This document shows, one piece after another, positions 11,827 to 22,586 of a stretch of DNA of 64,000 nt; position 1 is the first letter of the stretch, and every line of letters begins with the position of its first letter. Source of the stretch: Cellulomonas shaoxiangyii (GTDB lineage: Bacteria; Actinomycetota; Actinomycetes; Actinomycetales; Cellulomonadaceae); assembly GCF_004798685.1 (NCBI RefSeq), contig NZ_CP039291.1, forward strand, positions 1,736,001-1,800,000. Direction: 5' to 3'. The notes below the pieces were generated by a model. That model saw only the letters and a program-made list of their open reading frames with translations. It ran no database searches and was not told the DNA's origin. A program made the position numbers and the translations under genes.

Positions 11827-13364
11827 GGCAGCCTCCAGGCGCGCCCGTCGCGGGCCATCATCTCGTCGGCCGAGGCCGGGCCCCACGTGCCGGCGCGGTA
11901 CTCGTCGGGGGCCCCGTGCGCGGCCCAGTACTCCGTGATCGGGTCGAGGATCTCCCAGGAGCGCTCGACCTCCTCGTGCTGGGGGAACAGCGGCGGGTCG
12001 CCGAGCAGGACGTCGAGGATGAGGCGCTCGTACGCCTCGGGGGACGACTCGGTGAAGGCGTGGCCGTAGCCGAAGTCCATCGTGACGTCGCGGACCTCCA
12101 TCTGCGTGCCCGGCACCTTCGCCCCGAACCGCAGCGTCACGCCCTCGTCCGGCTGGACGCGGATGACGAGCGCGTTCTTCCCGAGCTCCTCGGTCGCGGT
12201 GGACTCGAAGGGCAGGTGTGGCGCGCGCTTGAAGACGACCGCGATCTCCGTGACCCGCCGGCCCAGACGCTTGCCCGTCCGGAGGTAGAACGGCACGCCG
12301 GCCCAGCGGCGCGTGTCGATGTCGACGCGGATCGCGGCGTACGTCTCGGTCGTCGAGTCGGGGTTGAAGCCCTCCTCCTCGGCGTAGCCGATGACCTTCT
12401 CGCCGCCCTGCCACCCCGCCGTGTACTGGCCGCGCGCGGTGTGCTTGCCGAGGTCGCGCGGGAGGCGCACCGCCGACAGGACCTTCGTCTTCTCGGCGCG
12501 CAGGGCCGCGGCGTCGAACGACACCGGCTCCTCCATCGCCGTGAGCGCGAGCAGCTGGAGCAGGTGGTTCTGGATGACGTCGCGCGCCGCGCCGATCCCG
12601 TCGTAGTACCCGGCGCGGCCACCGATGCCGATGTCCTCCGCCATGGTGATCTGCACGTGGTCGACGTAGTTGCCGTTCCAGATCGGCTCGAACAGCTGGT
12701 TCGCGAACCGCAGCGCGAGCAGGTTCTGGACCGTCTCCTTGCCGAGGTAGTGGTCGATCCGGAAGATGTCGTCCGGCCGGAACACCGAGGACACGATGTC
12801 GTTGAGCTCGCGCGCCGACTTCAGGTCGTGCCCGAAGGGCTTCTCGATCACGACGCGCCGCCAGGTGCCCTCGCGCGGCTGCGACAGGCCGGAGCGCGCG
12901 AGCTGCTTGCAGACGACCGGGAACGAGCTCGGCGGCACCGACAGGTAGAACGCGTGGTTGCCGCCCGTGCCGCGGGAGACGTCGAGGTCCTCGACGGTCT
13001 CGCGCAGGCGGTCGAACGCGTCGTCGTCGTCGAACGTGCCCTGGACGAAGCGGATGCCCTCGGCCAGCTGCCGCCAGGTCGCCTCCCGGAACGGGGTGCG
13101 GGCGTACTGCTTGACGGCGTCGTGCACGACCTGCTCGAAGTCCTGCGTCGCCCAGTCGCGCCGGGCGAACCCGGTGAGCGCGAAGCCGGGGGGAAGCAGA
13201 CCGCGGTTGGTGAGGTCGTACACCGCCGGCATGAGCTTCTTGCGCGCCAGGTCGCCCGTGACGCCGAAGATGACGAGGCCGCTGGGCCCGGCGATGCGGG
13301 GCAGCCGGCGGTCGCGCGGGTCGCGGAGCGGGTTGCGGCCCTCCGCGACGGTGGCGGGGCTCAC
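11823..13364 (-). CDS. zwf: Glucose-6-phosphate 1-dehydrogenase
   Basis: First step of the oxidative pentose phosphate pathway: glucose-6-phosphate to 6-phosphogluconolactone with NADP+. 513 aa. GTG start overlaps the tal stop. Motifs: [15 protein letters not shown] (coenzyme loop), the active-site block [13 protein letters not shown] with catalytic His, VIEKPFG and FYLRTGKRL. The 4-bp overlaps with tal and opcA indicate one coupled operon. Confidence 0.98.
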   Translation of the reverse strand: MSPATVAEGRNPLRDPRDRRLPRIAGPSGLVIFGVTGDLARKKLMPAVYDLTNRGLLPPGFALTGFARRDWATQDFEQVVHDAVKQYARTPFREATWRQLAEGIRFVQGTFDDDDAFDRLRETVEDLDVSRGTGGNHAFYLSVPPSSFPVVCKQLARSGLSQPREGTWRRVVIEKPFGHDLKSARELNDIVSSVFRPDDIFRIDHYLGKETVQNLLALRFANQLFEPIWNGNYVDHVQITMAEDIGIGGRAGYYDGIGAARDVIQNHLLQLLALTAMEEPVSFDAAALRAEKTKVLSAVRLPRDLGKHTARGQYTAGWQGGEKVIGYAEEEGFNPDSTTETYAAIRVDIDTRRWAGVPFYLRTGKRLGRRVTEIAVVFKRAPHLPFESTATEELGKNALVIRVQPDEGVTLRFGAKVPGTQMEVRDVTMDFGYGHAFTESSPEAYERLILDVLLGDPPLFPQHEEVERSWEILDPITEYWAAHGAPDEYRAGTWGPASADEMMARDGRAWRLP

Positions 13365-14488
13365 CGGTCGGCACCCGCGGTGGGGGCGTCCCGCAGGCCG
13401 TTCTCCACCGTCTCGAGCAGCTCGGTCCACGACGCCTCGAACTTCTCCAGGCCCTCGACCTCGAGGTGCTCGGTGACCTCGTCGACCGAGATGCCGAGCG
13501 CCTCGAGCCGGTCGAGGAGCGCCGCGGACGCCTCCTGCAGGCCCGTGACCGTGTCGCCGCGCAGCACGCCGTGGTCCTCGACCGCGTCCAGCGTCTTGCC
13601 GGGCATGGTGTTGACCGAGCCGGCGACGACGAGGTCCTCGACGTACAGCGTGTCGGGGTAGCGCGGGTCCTTGACCCCCGTCGACGCCCAGAGCGGACGC
13701 TGCGGCCGGGCACCGGCGGCCGCGAGGGCGCCCCAGCGCTCGCCCGCGACCACGTCCTGGTACACCCCGTACGCGAGGCGGGCGTTGGCGAGGGCGGCCT
13801 TGCCGCGCAGCTCGTCCGCCTCGGCGGTGCCGATGGCGTCCAGGCGCGGGTCGATCGCGGCGTCGACGCGCGAGACGAAGAAGGAGGCGACCGAGCCGAT
13901 CGGAGCCAGGTCGAGCCCGGCCGCGCGTGCCCGCTCCAGGCCCTCGACGAACGCGTCGAGCACGGCGTGGTACCGCTGCAGCGAGAAGATCAGCGTGACG
14001 TTGACGCTGATGCCCTCGGCCAGGGCGGCCGCGATGGCGGGCAGGCCCTCGACGGTCGCGGGGATCTTGATGAACAGGTTCGGGCGGTCGATCGTGGACC
14101 AGAGCGTGCGTGCCGACGCGAGCGTGCCCTCGGTGTCGCGCGCGAGACGCGGGTCGACCTCGATGGACACGCGTCCGTCGACGCCCTGCGTGGCGTCGTG
14201 CACGGGGCGCAGGACGTCGCACGCCTCGCGCACGTCGTCCGTCGTGATCTGCACGACCGCCTCGTCGACGGACGCGCCCGCGGCCGCGAGCTCGGCGAGC
14301 TGCTCGTCGTAGGCGTTCCCCTTGGTGAGGGCGCTCGCGAAGATCGTCGGGTTGGTGGTCACGCCGACGACGCCGCGCTCGACCAGCCTCGCCAGCTCGC
14401 CGGTCCGGAGCAGCTCCCTCGAGAGGTCGTCGAGCCAGACGGCCACGCCGGCGTCGTGCAGCTGGTGCAGCGGGGTGGAGCTTGTCAT
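13361..14488 (-). CDS. tal: Transaldolase
   Basis: Moves a dihydroxyacetone unit in the non-oxidative pentose phosphate pathway. 375 aa, the size of the actinobacterial tal class. Start ATG is followed by [32 protein letters not shown] and the Schiff-base Lys in NLFIKIPAT are present, then [11 protein letters not shown] and WASTGVKDP. Its TGA overlaps the zwf GTG. A hairpin separates it from tkt. Confidence 0.97.
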   Translation of the reverse strand: MTSSTPLHQLHDAGVAVWLDDLSRELLRTGELARLVERGVVGVTTNPTIFASALTKGNAYDEQLAELAAAGASVDEAVVQITTDDVREACDVLRPVHDATQGVDGRVSIEVDPRLARDTEGTLASARTLWSTIDRPNLFIKIPATVEGLPAIAAALAEGISVNVTLIFSLQRYHAVLDAFVEGLERARAAGLDLAPIGSVASFFVSRVDAAIDPRLDAIGTAEADELRGKAALANARLAYGVYQDVVAGERWGALAAAGARPQRPLWASTGVKDPRYPDTLYVEDLVVAGSVNTMPGKTLDAVEDHGVLRGDTVTGLQEASAALLDRLEALGISVDEVTEHLEVEGLEKFEASWTELLETVENGLRDAPTAGADR

Positions 14489-14530
14489 GGTCGTTTCCCC
14501 TTCGTCCCCCGACGGGTGCGTGCATGGTGG

Positions 14531-14561
14531 TGCGGCGGGCCGCTCGAGGCGGCCCGCCGCA
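14531..14561 (-). terminator. Hairpin between tkt and tal
   Basis: 12-bp perfect inverted repeat (14531-14542 / 14550-14561) with a 7-nt loop directly after the tkt stop. It likely lowers read-through into tal. Confidence 0.6.
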
Positions 14562-14568
14562 CCGGGTG

Positions 14569-16740
14569 TCAGGCGGGCAGGTCGCCCGTGCCGGACTGGT
14601 TCGACGCCCCGGAGGTGTCGGCCGGGCCCTGGTCGCCGCGAGCGGCGGCGAGCGACTCGTGGGCCGCCGCGACGACCGCCTCGGACGTCAGCCCGAACTC
14701 GCGGTACAGGGTCTGGTATTCCGCCGACGCGCCGTAGTGCTCGAGCGAGACGGACCGGCCGGCGTCGCCGACGATCTTGTACCACGACATCGCGATGCCC
14801 GCCTCGACGGAGACGCGCGCGCGCACGGACGACGGCAGGACCGACTCGCGGTACTCGTCGTCCTGCTCGGCGAACCACTCCAGGCAGGGGGCCGAGACGA
14901 CGCGCGTGGCGACGCCGGCCTCCTCGAGCACGGTGCGCGCCTCGACGGCGATCTGCACCTCGGAGCCCGTGGCGATCAGCACCACGTTGGGCGTGCCGGT
15001 GGACGCGTCCAGCAGCACGTACGCACCGCGGGCGACGCCCTCAGCGGGGCCGAAGCCCTGCTCGCCACGCGGGAACGTCGGGACGTTCTGCCGCGTGAGC
15101 ACGAGCGCCGCGGGGCCGTCCGTGCGCTCGAGCGCGGCCTTCCACGCCTGTGCCGTCTCGTTCGCGTCGGCGGGGCGCACGACGGCGAGGCCCGGGATCG
15201 CGCGCACGGCGGTGAGGTGCTCGACGGGCTGGTGCGTCGGGCCGTCCTCACCGAGGCCGATGGAGTCGTGCGTCCACACGTAGGTGACGTTGACGCCCAT
15301 GAGCGCCGCGAGGCGCACGGCGCCGCGCATGTAGTCCGAGAACGTGAAGAACGTGCCGCCGTAGGGCCGCGTCAGGCCGTGCAGGCGGATGCCCGACAGG
15401 ATCGCCCCCATCGCGTGCTCGCGGATGCCGAAGTGCAGCGTGCGGCCGTACTGGTCGCCCGCGAACTCGTGCGTCGAGCGCTTGGCGGGGAGGAAGGACG
15501 GCTCGCCCTTCATCGTCGTGTTGTTGGAGCCCGCGAGGTCGGCCGAGCCGCCCCACAGCTCGGGCAGCACGGGCGCGAGCGCGGCGAGCACCTCGCCCGA
15601 CGCCGCGCGGGTCGCGACGGCCTTGCCGGCCGGGAAGGTCGGCAGCACGTCGGCCCAGCCCTCGGGGAGCTCGTCGGCGCGCAGCCGGTCGAGCAGCGCC
15701 TTGCGCTCCGGGTTGGCCGACGCCCACGCGTCGAACTTCTCCTGCCAGACGGCGCGCTCCTGCGCGGCCCGGTCGGCGAGGGCCCGCGTGTGGGCGATCA
15801 CCTCGGGGGCGACGTCGAACGACTTCTCCGGGTCGAAGCCGAGCAGCTCCTTCAGGCCGCGCACGGCGTCGCCGCCGAGCTTCGAGCCGTGCGAGGAGTG
15901 GTCGTCGGTCTTGCCCGGCGTCGGCCACGCGATGAGCGTGCGCACGCGGATGAACGAGGGCTTGTCCGTGACGGCCTTCGCGGCCTCGATCGCCGCGTGC
16001 AGCGCGTCGACGTCCTCGCGGTACTCGCCGCCGGCCGTCCAGTCCACGGACTGCACGTGCCAGCCGTACGCCTCGTAGCGCGCGGCGACGTCCTCGGTGA
16101 AGGCGATCTCGGTGTCGCCCTCGATCGAGATGTGGTTGTCGTCCCACAGGACGACGAGGTTGCCGAGCTCCTGCGTGCCGGCGAGCGAGCTCGCCTCGCT
16201 CGTCACGCCCTCCTGCAGGTCGCCGTCGGAGGCGATGACGTAGACGTGGTGGTCGAACGGGCTCTCGCCCGGTGCCGCGTCGGGGTCGAGCAGGCCGCGC
16301 TCGCGACGGGCCGCCATGGCGAACCCGACGGCCGAGGCGAGGCCCTGGCCGAGCGGTCCGGTGGTGATCTCGACGCCGCTGGTGTGGCGGAACTCGGGGT
16401 GGCCGGGGGTCTTCGAGCCCCACGTGCGCAGGGCGGCGAGGTCCTCGAGCTCGAGCCCGAAGCCACCCAGGTACAGCTGGATGTACTGCGTCAGGCTGGA
16501 GTGCCCGGCGGACAGGACGAACCTGTCGCGACCGAGCCAGTGCGGGTCGGTCGGGTCGTGCCGCATGACGTCGTGGTAGAGCAGGTAGGCCACCGGGGCG
16601 AGGCTGATCGCCGTGCCCGGGTGTCCGTTGCCGACCTTCTCCACCGCGTCCGCGGCGAGGACCCGGACGGTGTCCACCGCCCGCAGGTCCAGGGCGGACC
16701 AGCCCACGGTCGAGGCCAGGGGAGCCTTCGCGTTCACCAC
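14569..16740 (-). CDS. tkt: Transketolase
   Basis: Thiamine-diphosphate enzyme transferring two-carbon units between pentose phosphate sugars. 723 aa. Motifs: [19 protein letters not shown] at the N-terminus, the ThDP site [16 protein letters not shown] with VLWDDN, the pyrimidine domain with [20 protein letters not shown], and the C-terminal domain ([15 protein letters not shown]). Two adjacent GTG codons lie at the start (16740, 16737); GAATGAGGT precedes them. First gene of the tkt-tal-zwf-opcA-pgl group. Confidence 0.98.
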   Translation of the reverse strand: MVNAKAPLASTVGWSALDLRAVDTVRVLAADAVEKVGNGHPGTAISLAPVAYLLYHDVMRHDPTDPHWLGRDRFVLSAGHSSLTQYIQLYLGGFGLELEDLAALRTWGSKTPGHPEFRHTSGVEITTGPLGQGLASAVGFAMAARRERGLLDPDAAPGESPFDHHVYVIASDGDLQEGVTSEASSLAGTQELGNLVVLWDDNHISIEGDTEIAFTEDVAARYEAYGWHVQSVDWTAGGEYREDVDALHAAIEAAKAVTDKPSFIRVRTLIAWPTPGKTDDHSSHGSKLGGDAVRGLKELLGFDPEKSFDVAPEVIAHTRALADRAAQERAVWQEKFDAWASANPERKALLDRLRADELPEGWADVLPTFPAGKAVATRAASGEVLAALAPVLPELWGGSADLAGSNNTTMKGEPSFLPAKRSTHEFAGDQYGRTLHFGIREHAMGAILSGIRLHGLTRPYGGTFFTFSDYMRGAVRLAALMGVNVTYVWTHDSIGLGEDGPTHQPVEHLTAVRAIPGLAVVRPADANETAQAWKAALERTDGPAALVLTRQNVPTFPRGEQGFGPAEGVARGAYVLLDASTGTPNVVLIATGSEVQIAVEARTVLEEAGVATRVVSAPCLEWFAEQDDEYRESVLPSSVRARVSVEAGIAMSWYKIVGDAGRSVSLEHYGASAEYQTLYREFGLTSEAVVAAAHESLAAARGDQGPADTSGASNQSGTGDLPA

Positions 16741-17062
16741 ACCTCATTCCCGCCCCGCGCGTGCGGGACGTCGCTGTCGAGCGTGACCCGGGCGCGAGCC
16801 GACGAGGCGGCGTCCGGGGTGTGCGGCCCGTCACGTCGTCGGACGGGCTCGTGCGCGTCGAGCCTATAGCGCACGGGCTGACCTGCGCGCGGGGGGTCCA
16901 ATCGGACAGGCAAACGCTTTCCAGCACGGTCGGGCGGGTGCCTGCGACGCATCTCACGCCCCCGCGCGGGTGCCGCGGTCCGACCGCTCGCCCCCGTGCG
17001 GTGCAGGAGCCGTAGCATGACGGTGACCGTGCCACCTCGCTCCCGAACGGACACCCCTGCGC
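16741..17062. other. Divergent tkt/ctaB intergenic region
   Basis: 322 bp between divergent genes. I see no convincing coding frame. A TATAGG hexamer (16863-16868 read on the - strand) is a possible -10 for tkt, but no good -35 accompanies it. The ctaB start has no clear Shine-Dalgarno, so the ctaB transcript may be leaderless or start elsewhere. Confidence 0.4.
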
Positions 17063-18076
17063 GTGCGCCCCTCCAGCCCGTCCCTCGATGCGAGCACCGC
17101 CGACGCCCCCGGGGCGCACGACGGAGCCGCGGAGCGGGTGGCGGACGACGCGCGGACGGTCGGCGGGCCGCCGCCGACGGGGCTGGCGGCGCGTCTGCGG
17201 TGGGCGGTCGGGCCCTACGTCGCGCTGACGAAGCCGCGGGTCATCGAGCTGCTGCTCGTCACCACCATCCCCACGATGTTCCTCGCGGCCGGCGGCTTCC
17301 CGCCCCTCGGGCTCGTCGTGGCGACGCTGGTGGGCGGCGCGGGCGCGGCCGGGGCCGCGAACACGCTCAACCAGTACCTCGACCGCGACATCGACGCGGT
17401 GATGAACCGCACCCGCCGGCGGCCGATCGTGACCGGACGCGTGTCGCCGCGCGCCGCGCTGGTGTTCGGCAACGTGCTCGGCGCCGTCTCGCTCGCGTGG
17501 CTGTGGTTCGCGGTCAACCCGGCGTCCGCCCTGTTCACGGGTGCGGCCATCGCGATCTACGTCGTCGGCTACACGATGATCCTCAAGCGCCGCACGCCGC
17601 AGAACATCGTGTGGGGCGGCGCGGCCGGGTGCATGCCCGTCGTCATCGGCTGGTCGGCCGTCACGGGCGGCGTGTCCTGGTCGGCCCTGCTCCTGTTCGG
17701 GGTCGTCTTCTTCTGGACCCCGCCGCACTACTGGCCGCTGTCGATGAAGTTCCGGCGCGACTACGCCGCCGCGGGCGTGCCGATGCTCCCCGTGGTGGCC
17801 GCCGACACGCGCGTGGCGTGGGAGATGATCGCCTACACCGTCGCGATGATCGCCTGCTCGCTGCTGCTCGTCCCGGTCGCGGGCATGACCTGGGTGTACG
17901 CCGTCGTCGCCGCCGCCCTGGGTCTGTGGTTCCTGTGGAGCTGCGTGCAGCTCCTGCGCCGGGCGCAGGACCCGCAGCGCGGCCCGCTCAAGGCGATGTC
18001 CGTCTTCCACGGCTCGATCACGTACCTGACGCTGCTGTCGGTCGCGATCGCGGTGGACGTCTTCCTCCCGCTGTGA
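17063..18076 (+). CDS. ctaB: Protoheme IX farnesyltransferase (heme O synthase)
   Basis: UbiA-family membrane prenyltransferase making heme O for cytochrome oxidase. 337 aa from a GTG. After a hydrophilic N-terminus of about 45 residues comes [14 protein letters not shown], then the Asp-rich [19 protein letters not shown] and the second loop [27 protein letters not shown]. About nine hydrophobic segments follow the UbiA pattern. Lies divergent from tkt, as in many actinobacteria. Confidence 0.96.
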   Translation: MRPSSPSLDASTADAPGAHDGAAERVADDARTVGGPPPTGLAARLRWAVGPYVALTKPRVIELLLVTTIPTMFLAAGGFPPLGLVVATLVGGAGAAGAANTLNQYLDRDIDAVMNRTRRRPIVTGRVSPRAALVFGNVLGAVSLAWLWFAVNPASALFTGAAIAIYVVGYTMILKRRTPQNIVWGGAAGCMPVVIGWSAVTGGVSWSALLLFGVVFFWTPPHYWPLSMKFRRDYAAAGVPMLPVVAADTRVAWEMIAYTVAMIACSLLLVPVAGMTWVYAVVAAALGLWFLWSCVQLLRRAQDPQRGPLKAMSVFHGSITYLTLLSVAIAVDVFLPL

Positions 18077-18086
18077 CGCGCACGCC

Positions 18087-19025
18087 GTGGCCGGCGACGC
18101 GCTGAGCGCGGCCCTCGAGGGCTACCTGGCGCACCTGACGGTCGAGCGCGGCCTCGCGCCGCACACGCTCGCCGCGTACCGGCGCGACCTGACGCGGTAC
18201 GTCGAGCACCTCCGGTCGGCCGGACGCGCGACGCCCGGTGAGATCACCGAGCGCGACGTCGAGGACTACGTGCTCGTGCTCCGCACCGGCTCCGACGGGC
18301 GCGCGGTGCTGTCGCCCGCGTCGGCCGCCCGCAGCGTGGTCGCCCTGCGCGGGTGGCACCGGTTCCTCGCCCTGGACGGCCTCGCCCCGACCGACGCCGC
18401 GGCGCAGGTGCGCCCGCCCGCGCAGCCCAAGCGGCTGCCGAAGGCCATCTCCGTCGAGGCGGTCGGCCGGCTGATCGACGCCGCCGGCATCGGCGACGGA
18501 CCGGTCCCGCTGCGCGACCGCGCGCTGCTCGAGCTCGTCTACTCCACGGGCGCCCGGATCTCCGAGGCGGTCGGCCTCGACGTCGACGACCTCGAGCTGG
18601 CGCCCGACCGCGCGGCCGTGCGCCTGCTGGGCAAGGGGTCCAAGGAGCGCGTCGTGCCGGTCGGCTCGTTCGCCGCCGAGGCGGTCGAGGCGTACCTGGT
18701 GCGCGCCCGGCCCGCGCTCGCCGCCGGTGGCCGCGGGACCGCAGCCGTCTTCCTCAACACGCGCGGCGCGCGCCTGAGCCGTCAGTCGGCGTGGGCGGTG
18801 CTCCGCACGGCCGCCGAGCGCGCCGGCCTCGACGGTGCCGAGCACGTGTCGCCCCACACGCTGCGCCACTCGTTCGCGACGCACCTGCTGGCGGGCGGCG
18901 CGGACGTGCGCGTCGTGCAGGAGCTGCTGGGGCACGCGTCCGTGACGACGACGCAGGTCTACACGCTCGTGACGCCGGACACGCTGCGGGAGGTCTACGC
19001 GGCGAGCCACCCGCGCGCGCGGTGA
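18087..19025 (+). CDS. xerD: Site-specific tyrosine recombinase XerD
   Basis: Resolves chromosome dimers at dif with XerC. 312 aa from a GTG 10 bp after ctaB. N-terminal SAM-like domain ([19 protein letters not shown]) and C-terminal catalytic domain with all residues: Arg in YSTGARISE, Lys in [10 protein letters not shown], His-x2-Arg in [14 protein letters not shown], His in [11 protein letters not shown] and the Tyr of VYT. Placed next to parA and scpAB, so read as the chromosomal XerD and not a mobile-element integrase. Confidence 0.94.
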   Translation: MAGDALSAALEGYLAHLTVERGLAPHTLAAYRRDLTRYVEHLRSAGRATPGEITERDVEDYVLVLRTGSDGRAVLSPASAARSVVALRGWHRFLALDGLAPTDAAAQVRPPAQPKRLPKAISVEAVGRLIDAAGIGDGPVPLRDRALLELVYSTGARISEAVGLDVDDLELAPDRAAVRLLGKGSKERVVPVGSFAAEAVEAYLVRARPALAAGGRGTAAVFLNTRGARLSRQSAWAVLRTAAERAGLDGAEHVSPHTLRHSFATHLLAGGADVRVVQELLGHASVTTTQVYTLVTPDTLREVYAASHPRAR

Positions 19026-19137
19026 CGTCCACCACGCCCCGGCGTGGCACGGAGGGTCGTCGCCGCGCGCGCCTCCGGCTCCGGTAGGTTTGCCCGCGAG
19101 GTGAGCCCGGACCGGGCCCGGGGAGCAAGGTGAGCCG

Positions 19138-20001
19138 ATGAGCCAGGAGACGACCGAGCAGCAGCGGGACGCCGTGGGGCGTCCGCTGCCCCACTTCGCG
19201 GTCCCGGCGCCGCTCGCGTCGCACGGCCCCGCGCGCGTCATCGCGATGTGCAACCAGAAGGGCGGCGTCGGCAAGACGACGACGACCATCAACCTGGCCG
19301 CGGCGCTCGCCGAGTACGGCCGCCGCGTGCTGATCGTCGACTTCGACCCGCAGGGCGCCGCCTCGGTCGGCCTGGGGATCAGCCCGCACGAGCTGGACCG
19401 CACGGTCTACAACCTGCTGATGGAGCGGGACGCCGACATCCACGAGATGATCCGGCCGACCTCCGTCGACGGCCTGGACCTGCTGCCCGCCAACATCGAC
19501 CTGTCCGCGGCCGAGGTGCAGCTGGTCGGCGAGGTCGCCCGCGAGTCCGTGCTCAGCCGGGTCCTGCGGCCCGTGCTGGACGAGTACGACGTCGTGCTCG
19601 TCGACTGCCAGCCGTCCCTCGGTCTGCTGACCGTGAACGCGCTGACCGCGGCGCACGGCGTGCTCATCCCGCTCGAGTGCGAGTTCTTCGCCCTGCGCGG
19701 GGTCGCGCTGCTCGTCGAGACCATCGAGAAGGTCCGCGACCGGCTGAACCCGCGGCTCGAGGTCGACGGCATCCTCGCCACGATGTACGACTCGCGCACG
19801 CTGCACGCGCGTGAGGTCGTGGCGCGCGTGCACGAGGCGTTCGGCGACACCCTGCTGCACACGATCATCGGCCGCACCGTGAAGTTCCCGGACGCGACCG
19901 TCGCCGCCGAGCCGATCACCGTGTACGCGCCGACGCACGCCGGTGCCGCGGCGTACCGCCAGCTCGCGCGCGAGCTCGTGGCGCGTGGCGACGCCGCCTG
20001 A
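19138..20001 (+). CDS. parA: ParA-family ATPase next to scpAB
   Basis: Deviant Walker ATPase of the ParA/Soj family. 287 aa. Walker A CNQKGGVGKTTTTINLA after a 38-residue N-terminal lead, then VDFDPQGAASVGLG and VDCQPSLGLLTVNAL. No parB lies beside it. This second chromosomal ParA-like gene is typically found upstream of scpA-scpB in actinobacteria, so it is more likely tied to condensin function than to oriC segregation (family context, inference). GGAGCAAGGTGAG precedes the ATG, and a TAGGTT -10-like hexamer lies at 19085-19090. Confidence 0.92.
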   Translation: MSQETTEQQRDAVGRPLPHFAVPAPLASHGPARVIAMCNQKGGVGKTTTTINLAAALAEYGRRVLIVDFDPQGAASVGLGISPHELDRTVYNLLMERDADIHEMIRPTSVDGLDLLPANIDLSAAEVQLVGEVARESVLSRVLRPVLDEYDVVLVDCQPSLGLLTVNALTAAHGVLIPLECEFFALRGVALLVETIEKVRDRLNPRLEVDGILATMYDSRTLHAREVVARVHEAFGDTLLHTIIGRTVKFPDATVAAEPITVYAPTHAGAAAYRQLARELVARGDAA

Positions 20002-20989
20002 CGGCGCGGCCGTCACCGACCAGGGGGCGCCGGACGGCGCGACGACCGCCGACGCACCGGGTAGGGCGCCGGGTGGCGCCGCGCCCGCCGGCACGCACGG
20101 CTTCGAGGTGCACCTCGACGTCTTCAGCGGACCGTTCGACCTGCTGCTGGGGCTGATCGCCAAGCACAAGCTCGACATCACGGAGATCGCCCTCGCGCAG
20201 GTCACGGACGAGTTCATCGCCCACATCCGGACGGGAGAGCGGGCGGCGGCCGCGGGTGGGCGGGACTGGGACCTGTCGCAGGCGAGCGAGTTCCTCGTGG
20301 TCGCGGCGACCCTCCTGGACCTCAAGGCGGCGCGGCTGCTGCCGTCCGCCCAGGTCGAGGACGCCGAGGACCTCGAGCTGCTCGAGGCCCGCGACCTGCT
20401 GTTCGCACGGCTGCTGCAGTACCGGGCGTACAAGGTGGTCGCCGCGGACCTCGCCACGCGGCTGGACGCGGAGGCGCGCCGGTACGGGCGGTCGGTGCAG
20501 CTGGAGCCGCAGCTCGCCGCGCTGCTGCCCGAGCTCGTGTGGCAGATGGGCCCCGAGCGGCTCGCCGAGCTGGCGGCCCGGGCGCTCGCGCCCCGGCCGG
20601 CACCACCGGGCGTCGACCTCAGCCACCTGCACGCGCCGGCGGTCAGCGTCCGCGAGCAGGCGGCCGTGCTGGTCGACCGCCTGCGGCACCAGGGTGCGAC
20701 GACGTTCCGCACGCTCACCGCCGACGCCGGCGAGCCGGTCGTCGTGGTCGTGCGGTTCCTCGCGCTGCTGGAGCTGTTCCGCGAGGGAGTGGTGGCGTTC
20801 GACCAGGTCGCGCCGCTCGGCGAGCTCACGGTGCGGTGGACGGGGAGCGCGGAGGGTGACGTCGCGGTGTCGGACGACTTCGACCGGACCGCGGGGGAGG
20901 TGCCCGACGACGCGCCCGCGGCGGCGGTGACCGAGGCGGACGTGGCGGCGATCGCGGGCGCGGCGCGCGGCGACGAGGAGGACGGATGA
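19985..20989 (+). CDS. scpA: Segregation and condensation protein A
   Basis: Kleisin subunit of the SMC-ScpAB condensin complex. 334 aa from GTG 19985, overlapping the parA end by 17 bp. The N-terminal block FEVHLDVFSGPFDLLLGLIAKHKLDITEIAL is diagnostic, followed by FLVVAATLLDLKAARLLP and a C-terminal winged-helix region (VVVVRFLALLELFREGVVAFDQ). Extra acidic residues extend the C-terminus. Overlaps scpB by 4 bases. Confidence 0.95.
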   Translation: MATPPDGAAVTDQGAPDGATTADAPGRAPGGAAPAGTHGFEVHLDVFSGPFDLLLGLIAKHKLDITEIALAQVTDEFIAHIRTGERAAAAGGRDWDLSQASEFLVVAATLLDLKAARLLPSAQVEDAEDLELLEARDLLFARLLQYRAYKVVAADLATRLDAEARRYGRSVQLEPQLAALLPELVWQMGPERLAELAARALAPRPAPPGVDLSHLHAPAVSVREQAAVLVDRLRHQGATTFRTLTADAGEPVVVVVRFLALLELFREGVVAFDQVAPLGELTVRWTGSAEGDVAVSDDFDRTAGEVPDDAPAAAVTEADVAAIAGAARGDEEDG

Positions 20990-21675
20990 GCGAGCAGCAG
21001 GTGCGGGCCGACGGCAACGGTGCCGACGCGCAGGGTCCCGGGGGCGCCGTCGACGGCGCCGACGACCCGGACGCGCTGGCGTTCGACGTCGAGGCGCTGC
21101 CCGGTGGCGCGCTCGCGGCCCTGGAGGCGGTGCTCATGGTCGCGGACGAGCCGATCCCGGCCGTGCGGCTCGCGACGGCGCTGGCGCTGCCGACCGAGCG
21201 CGTCGAGGCGCTGCTCGACGAGCTCGCCGCGGAGTACCGCGGCGAGCGCGGCGGGCGCGTCCGCGGCTTCGAGCTGCGGCGGGCCGGGGCGGGGTGGCGG
21301 GTCTACTCCGCGCCCGCGTACGGCGACGTCGTCGGGCGCTTCGTCGTGGACGGGCAGACGGCCCGGCTCACGCAGGCGGCGCTGGAGACGCTGGCGGTGG
21401 TCGCGTACCGGCAGCCGGTGACGCGCGGGCAGGTCTCCGCGGTGCGCGGGGTCAACGTGGACGGCGTCATGCGCACGCTCACGACCCGGGGACTGGTCGC
21501 CGAGGTGGGCACGGAACCGGCGAGCGGTGCGGTCCTCTACGGGACCACGGGATACTTCTTGGAGCGGATGGGCCTGTCGGACCTCGACGAGCTGCCCCCG
21601 CTGGCGCCGTACCTGCCCGACATCGACGGGCTCGACGGCGTCGACACGGCTGAAGGACGGGAGAGCAGACGATGA
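20986..21675 (+). CDS. scpB: Segregation and condensation protein B
   Basis: Double winged-helix partner of ScpA. 229 aa. Core: ALEAVLMVADEPIPAVRLATAL (first wing) and QAALETLAVVAYRQPVTRGQVSAVRGVNVDGVMRTLTTRGLV (second), ending with GTTGYFLERMGLSDLDELPPLAPYLP. About 40 N-terminal residues are low-complexity and likely disordered. Start and stop both overlap neighbours (ATGA). Confidence 0.95.
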   Translation: MSEQQVRADGNGADAQGPGGAVDGADDPDALAFDVEALPGGALAALEAVLMVADEPIPAVRLATALALPTERVEALLDELAAEYRGERGGRVRGFELRRAGAGWRVYSAPAYGDVVGRFVVDGQTARLTQAALETLAVVAYRQPVTRGQVSAVRGVNVDGVMRTLTTRGLVAEVGTEPASGAVLYGTTGYFLERMGLSDLDELPPLAPYLPDIDGLDGVDTAEGRESRR

Positions 21676-22586
21676 GTGGCGGAGGTCGCGGGCACCGCGG
21701 ACGCGGGGGTGCGCCTGCGGGTGCGAGCGGAGGCGGCGCGCGGGGCGGCCGCGGAGGACAGGGCGGCGGACGGCCGGGCGCCGGACGCGGCGGAGCGGCG
21801 GGCGGCGCGGCACGACGGCCGCAGCGGCGTCCCACGCCGGAGCCGGTCGACGTGCACGACCCCGACGGCGTGCGCCTGCAGAAGGTGCTCGCCACGGCGG
21901 GTCTCGGGTCGCGGCGCGCGTGCGAGGAGCTGATCGCGTCCGGGCGCGTGACGGTCGACGACCAGGTCGTCACGGAGCTGGGCGTGCGCGTCAGCCCGAC
22001 CAGCGCGGTGATCCACGTCGACGGCATGCGCGTGCAGCTGGACTCGGCGATGGTGACGCTCGCGCTGAACAAGCCGAAGGGCGTCGTCTCCACGATGCAC
22101 GACCCGGAGGGCCGCCCCAGCGTCGCCCAGTACGTCCAGGACCGTACGGAGCGGCTCTTCCACGTGGGCCGGCTCGACGCCGACAGCGAGGGCCTGCTCC
22201 TGCTCACGAACGACGGCGACCTGGCGAACCGCCTGTCGCACCCGTCGCACGGCGTGCCCAAGACCTACCTGGTGGAGCTCGAGGGCCGCGTGACGGCCGC
22301 GCTGGGCAACCGCATGCGGGCGGGCATCGAGCTCGAGGACGGCACCGTCACGGTCGACGACTTCAAGGTCGTCCAGACCACGCCGCAGGCGAGCCTCGTC
22401 GAGGTCGTCCTGCACGAGGGCCGCAACCGCGTGGTCCGGCGCATGTTCGACGAGGTCGGCCACCCCGTGACCCGCCTCGTGCGCACCAAGATCGGACCCA
22501 TCCGCCTGGGCGACCTGCGCCCCGGGCGCACGCGCGTGCTCTCGCGCACGGAGGTGGGGTCGCTCATGACGTCGGTGGGCATGTGA
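21672..22586 (+). CDS. rluB: 23S rRNA pseudouridine synthase, RluB/RsuA family
   Basis: Converts uridine to pseudouridine in rRNA (RluB/RsuA family). 304 aa. S4 RNA-binding domain (VRLQKVLATAGLGSRRACEELIASG) then the catalytic domain with Asp in HVGRLDADSEGLLLLTNDGDLANRL and VVLHEGRNRVVRRMFDEVGHPVTRL. Odd: about 55 N-terminal residues are almost only Gly, Arg and Ala, an RGG-like tail that could bind RNA. Its position after scpB is conserved in Gram-positives. Confidence 0.94.
   Translation: MSGGGRGHRGRGGAPAGASGGGARGGRGGQGGGRPGAGRGGAAGGAARRPQRRPTPEPVDVHDPDGVRLQKVLATAGLGSRRACEELIASGRVTVDDQVVTELGVRVSPTSAVIHVDGMRVQLDSAMVTLALNKPKGVVSTMHDPEGRPSVAQYVQDRTERLFHVGRLDADSEGLLLLTNDGDLANRLSHPSHGVPKTYLVELEGRVTAALGNRMRAGIELEDGTVTVDDFKVVQTTPQASLVEVVLHEGRNRVVRRMFDEVGHPVTRLVRTKIGPIRLGDLRPGRTRVLSRTEVGSLMTSVGM

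Noticed and set aside
16734..17054. 106-aa - strand ORF between tkt and ctaB
   Set aside because: Arg/Pro-rich, no ribosome site or family pattern; overlaps the tkt start region and is best read as intergenic.
18087..19025. Tyrosine recombinase as a sign of a mobile element
   Set aside because: Its context (ctaB, parA, scpAB) and sequence fit housekeeping XerD; no att sites or phage genes are near.
18754..21813. A 1019-aa open frame on the - strand
   Set aside because: Lies opposite parA, scpA and scpB, whose motifs are clear; shadow composition.
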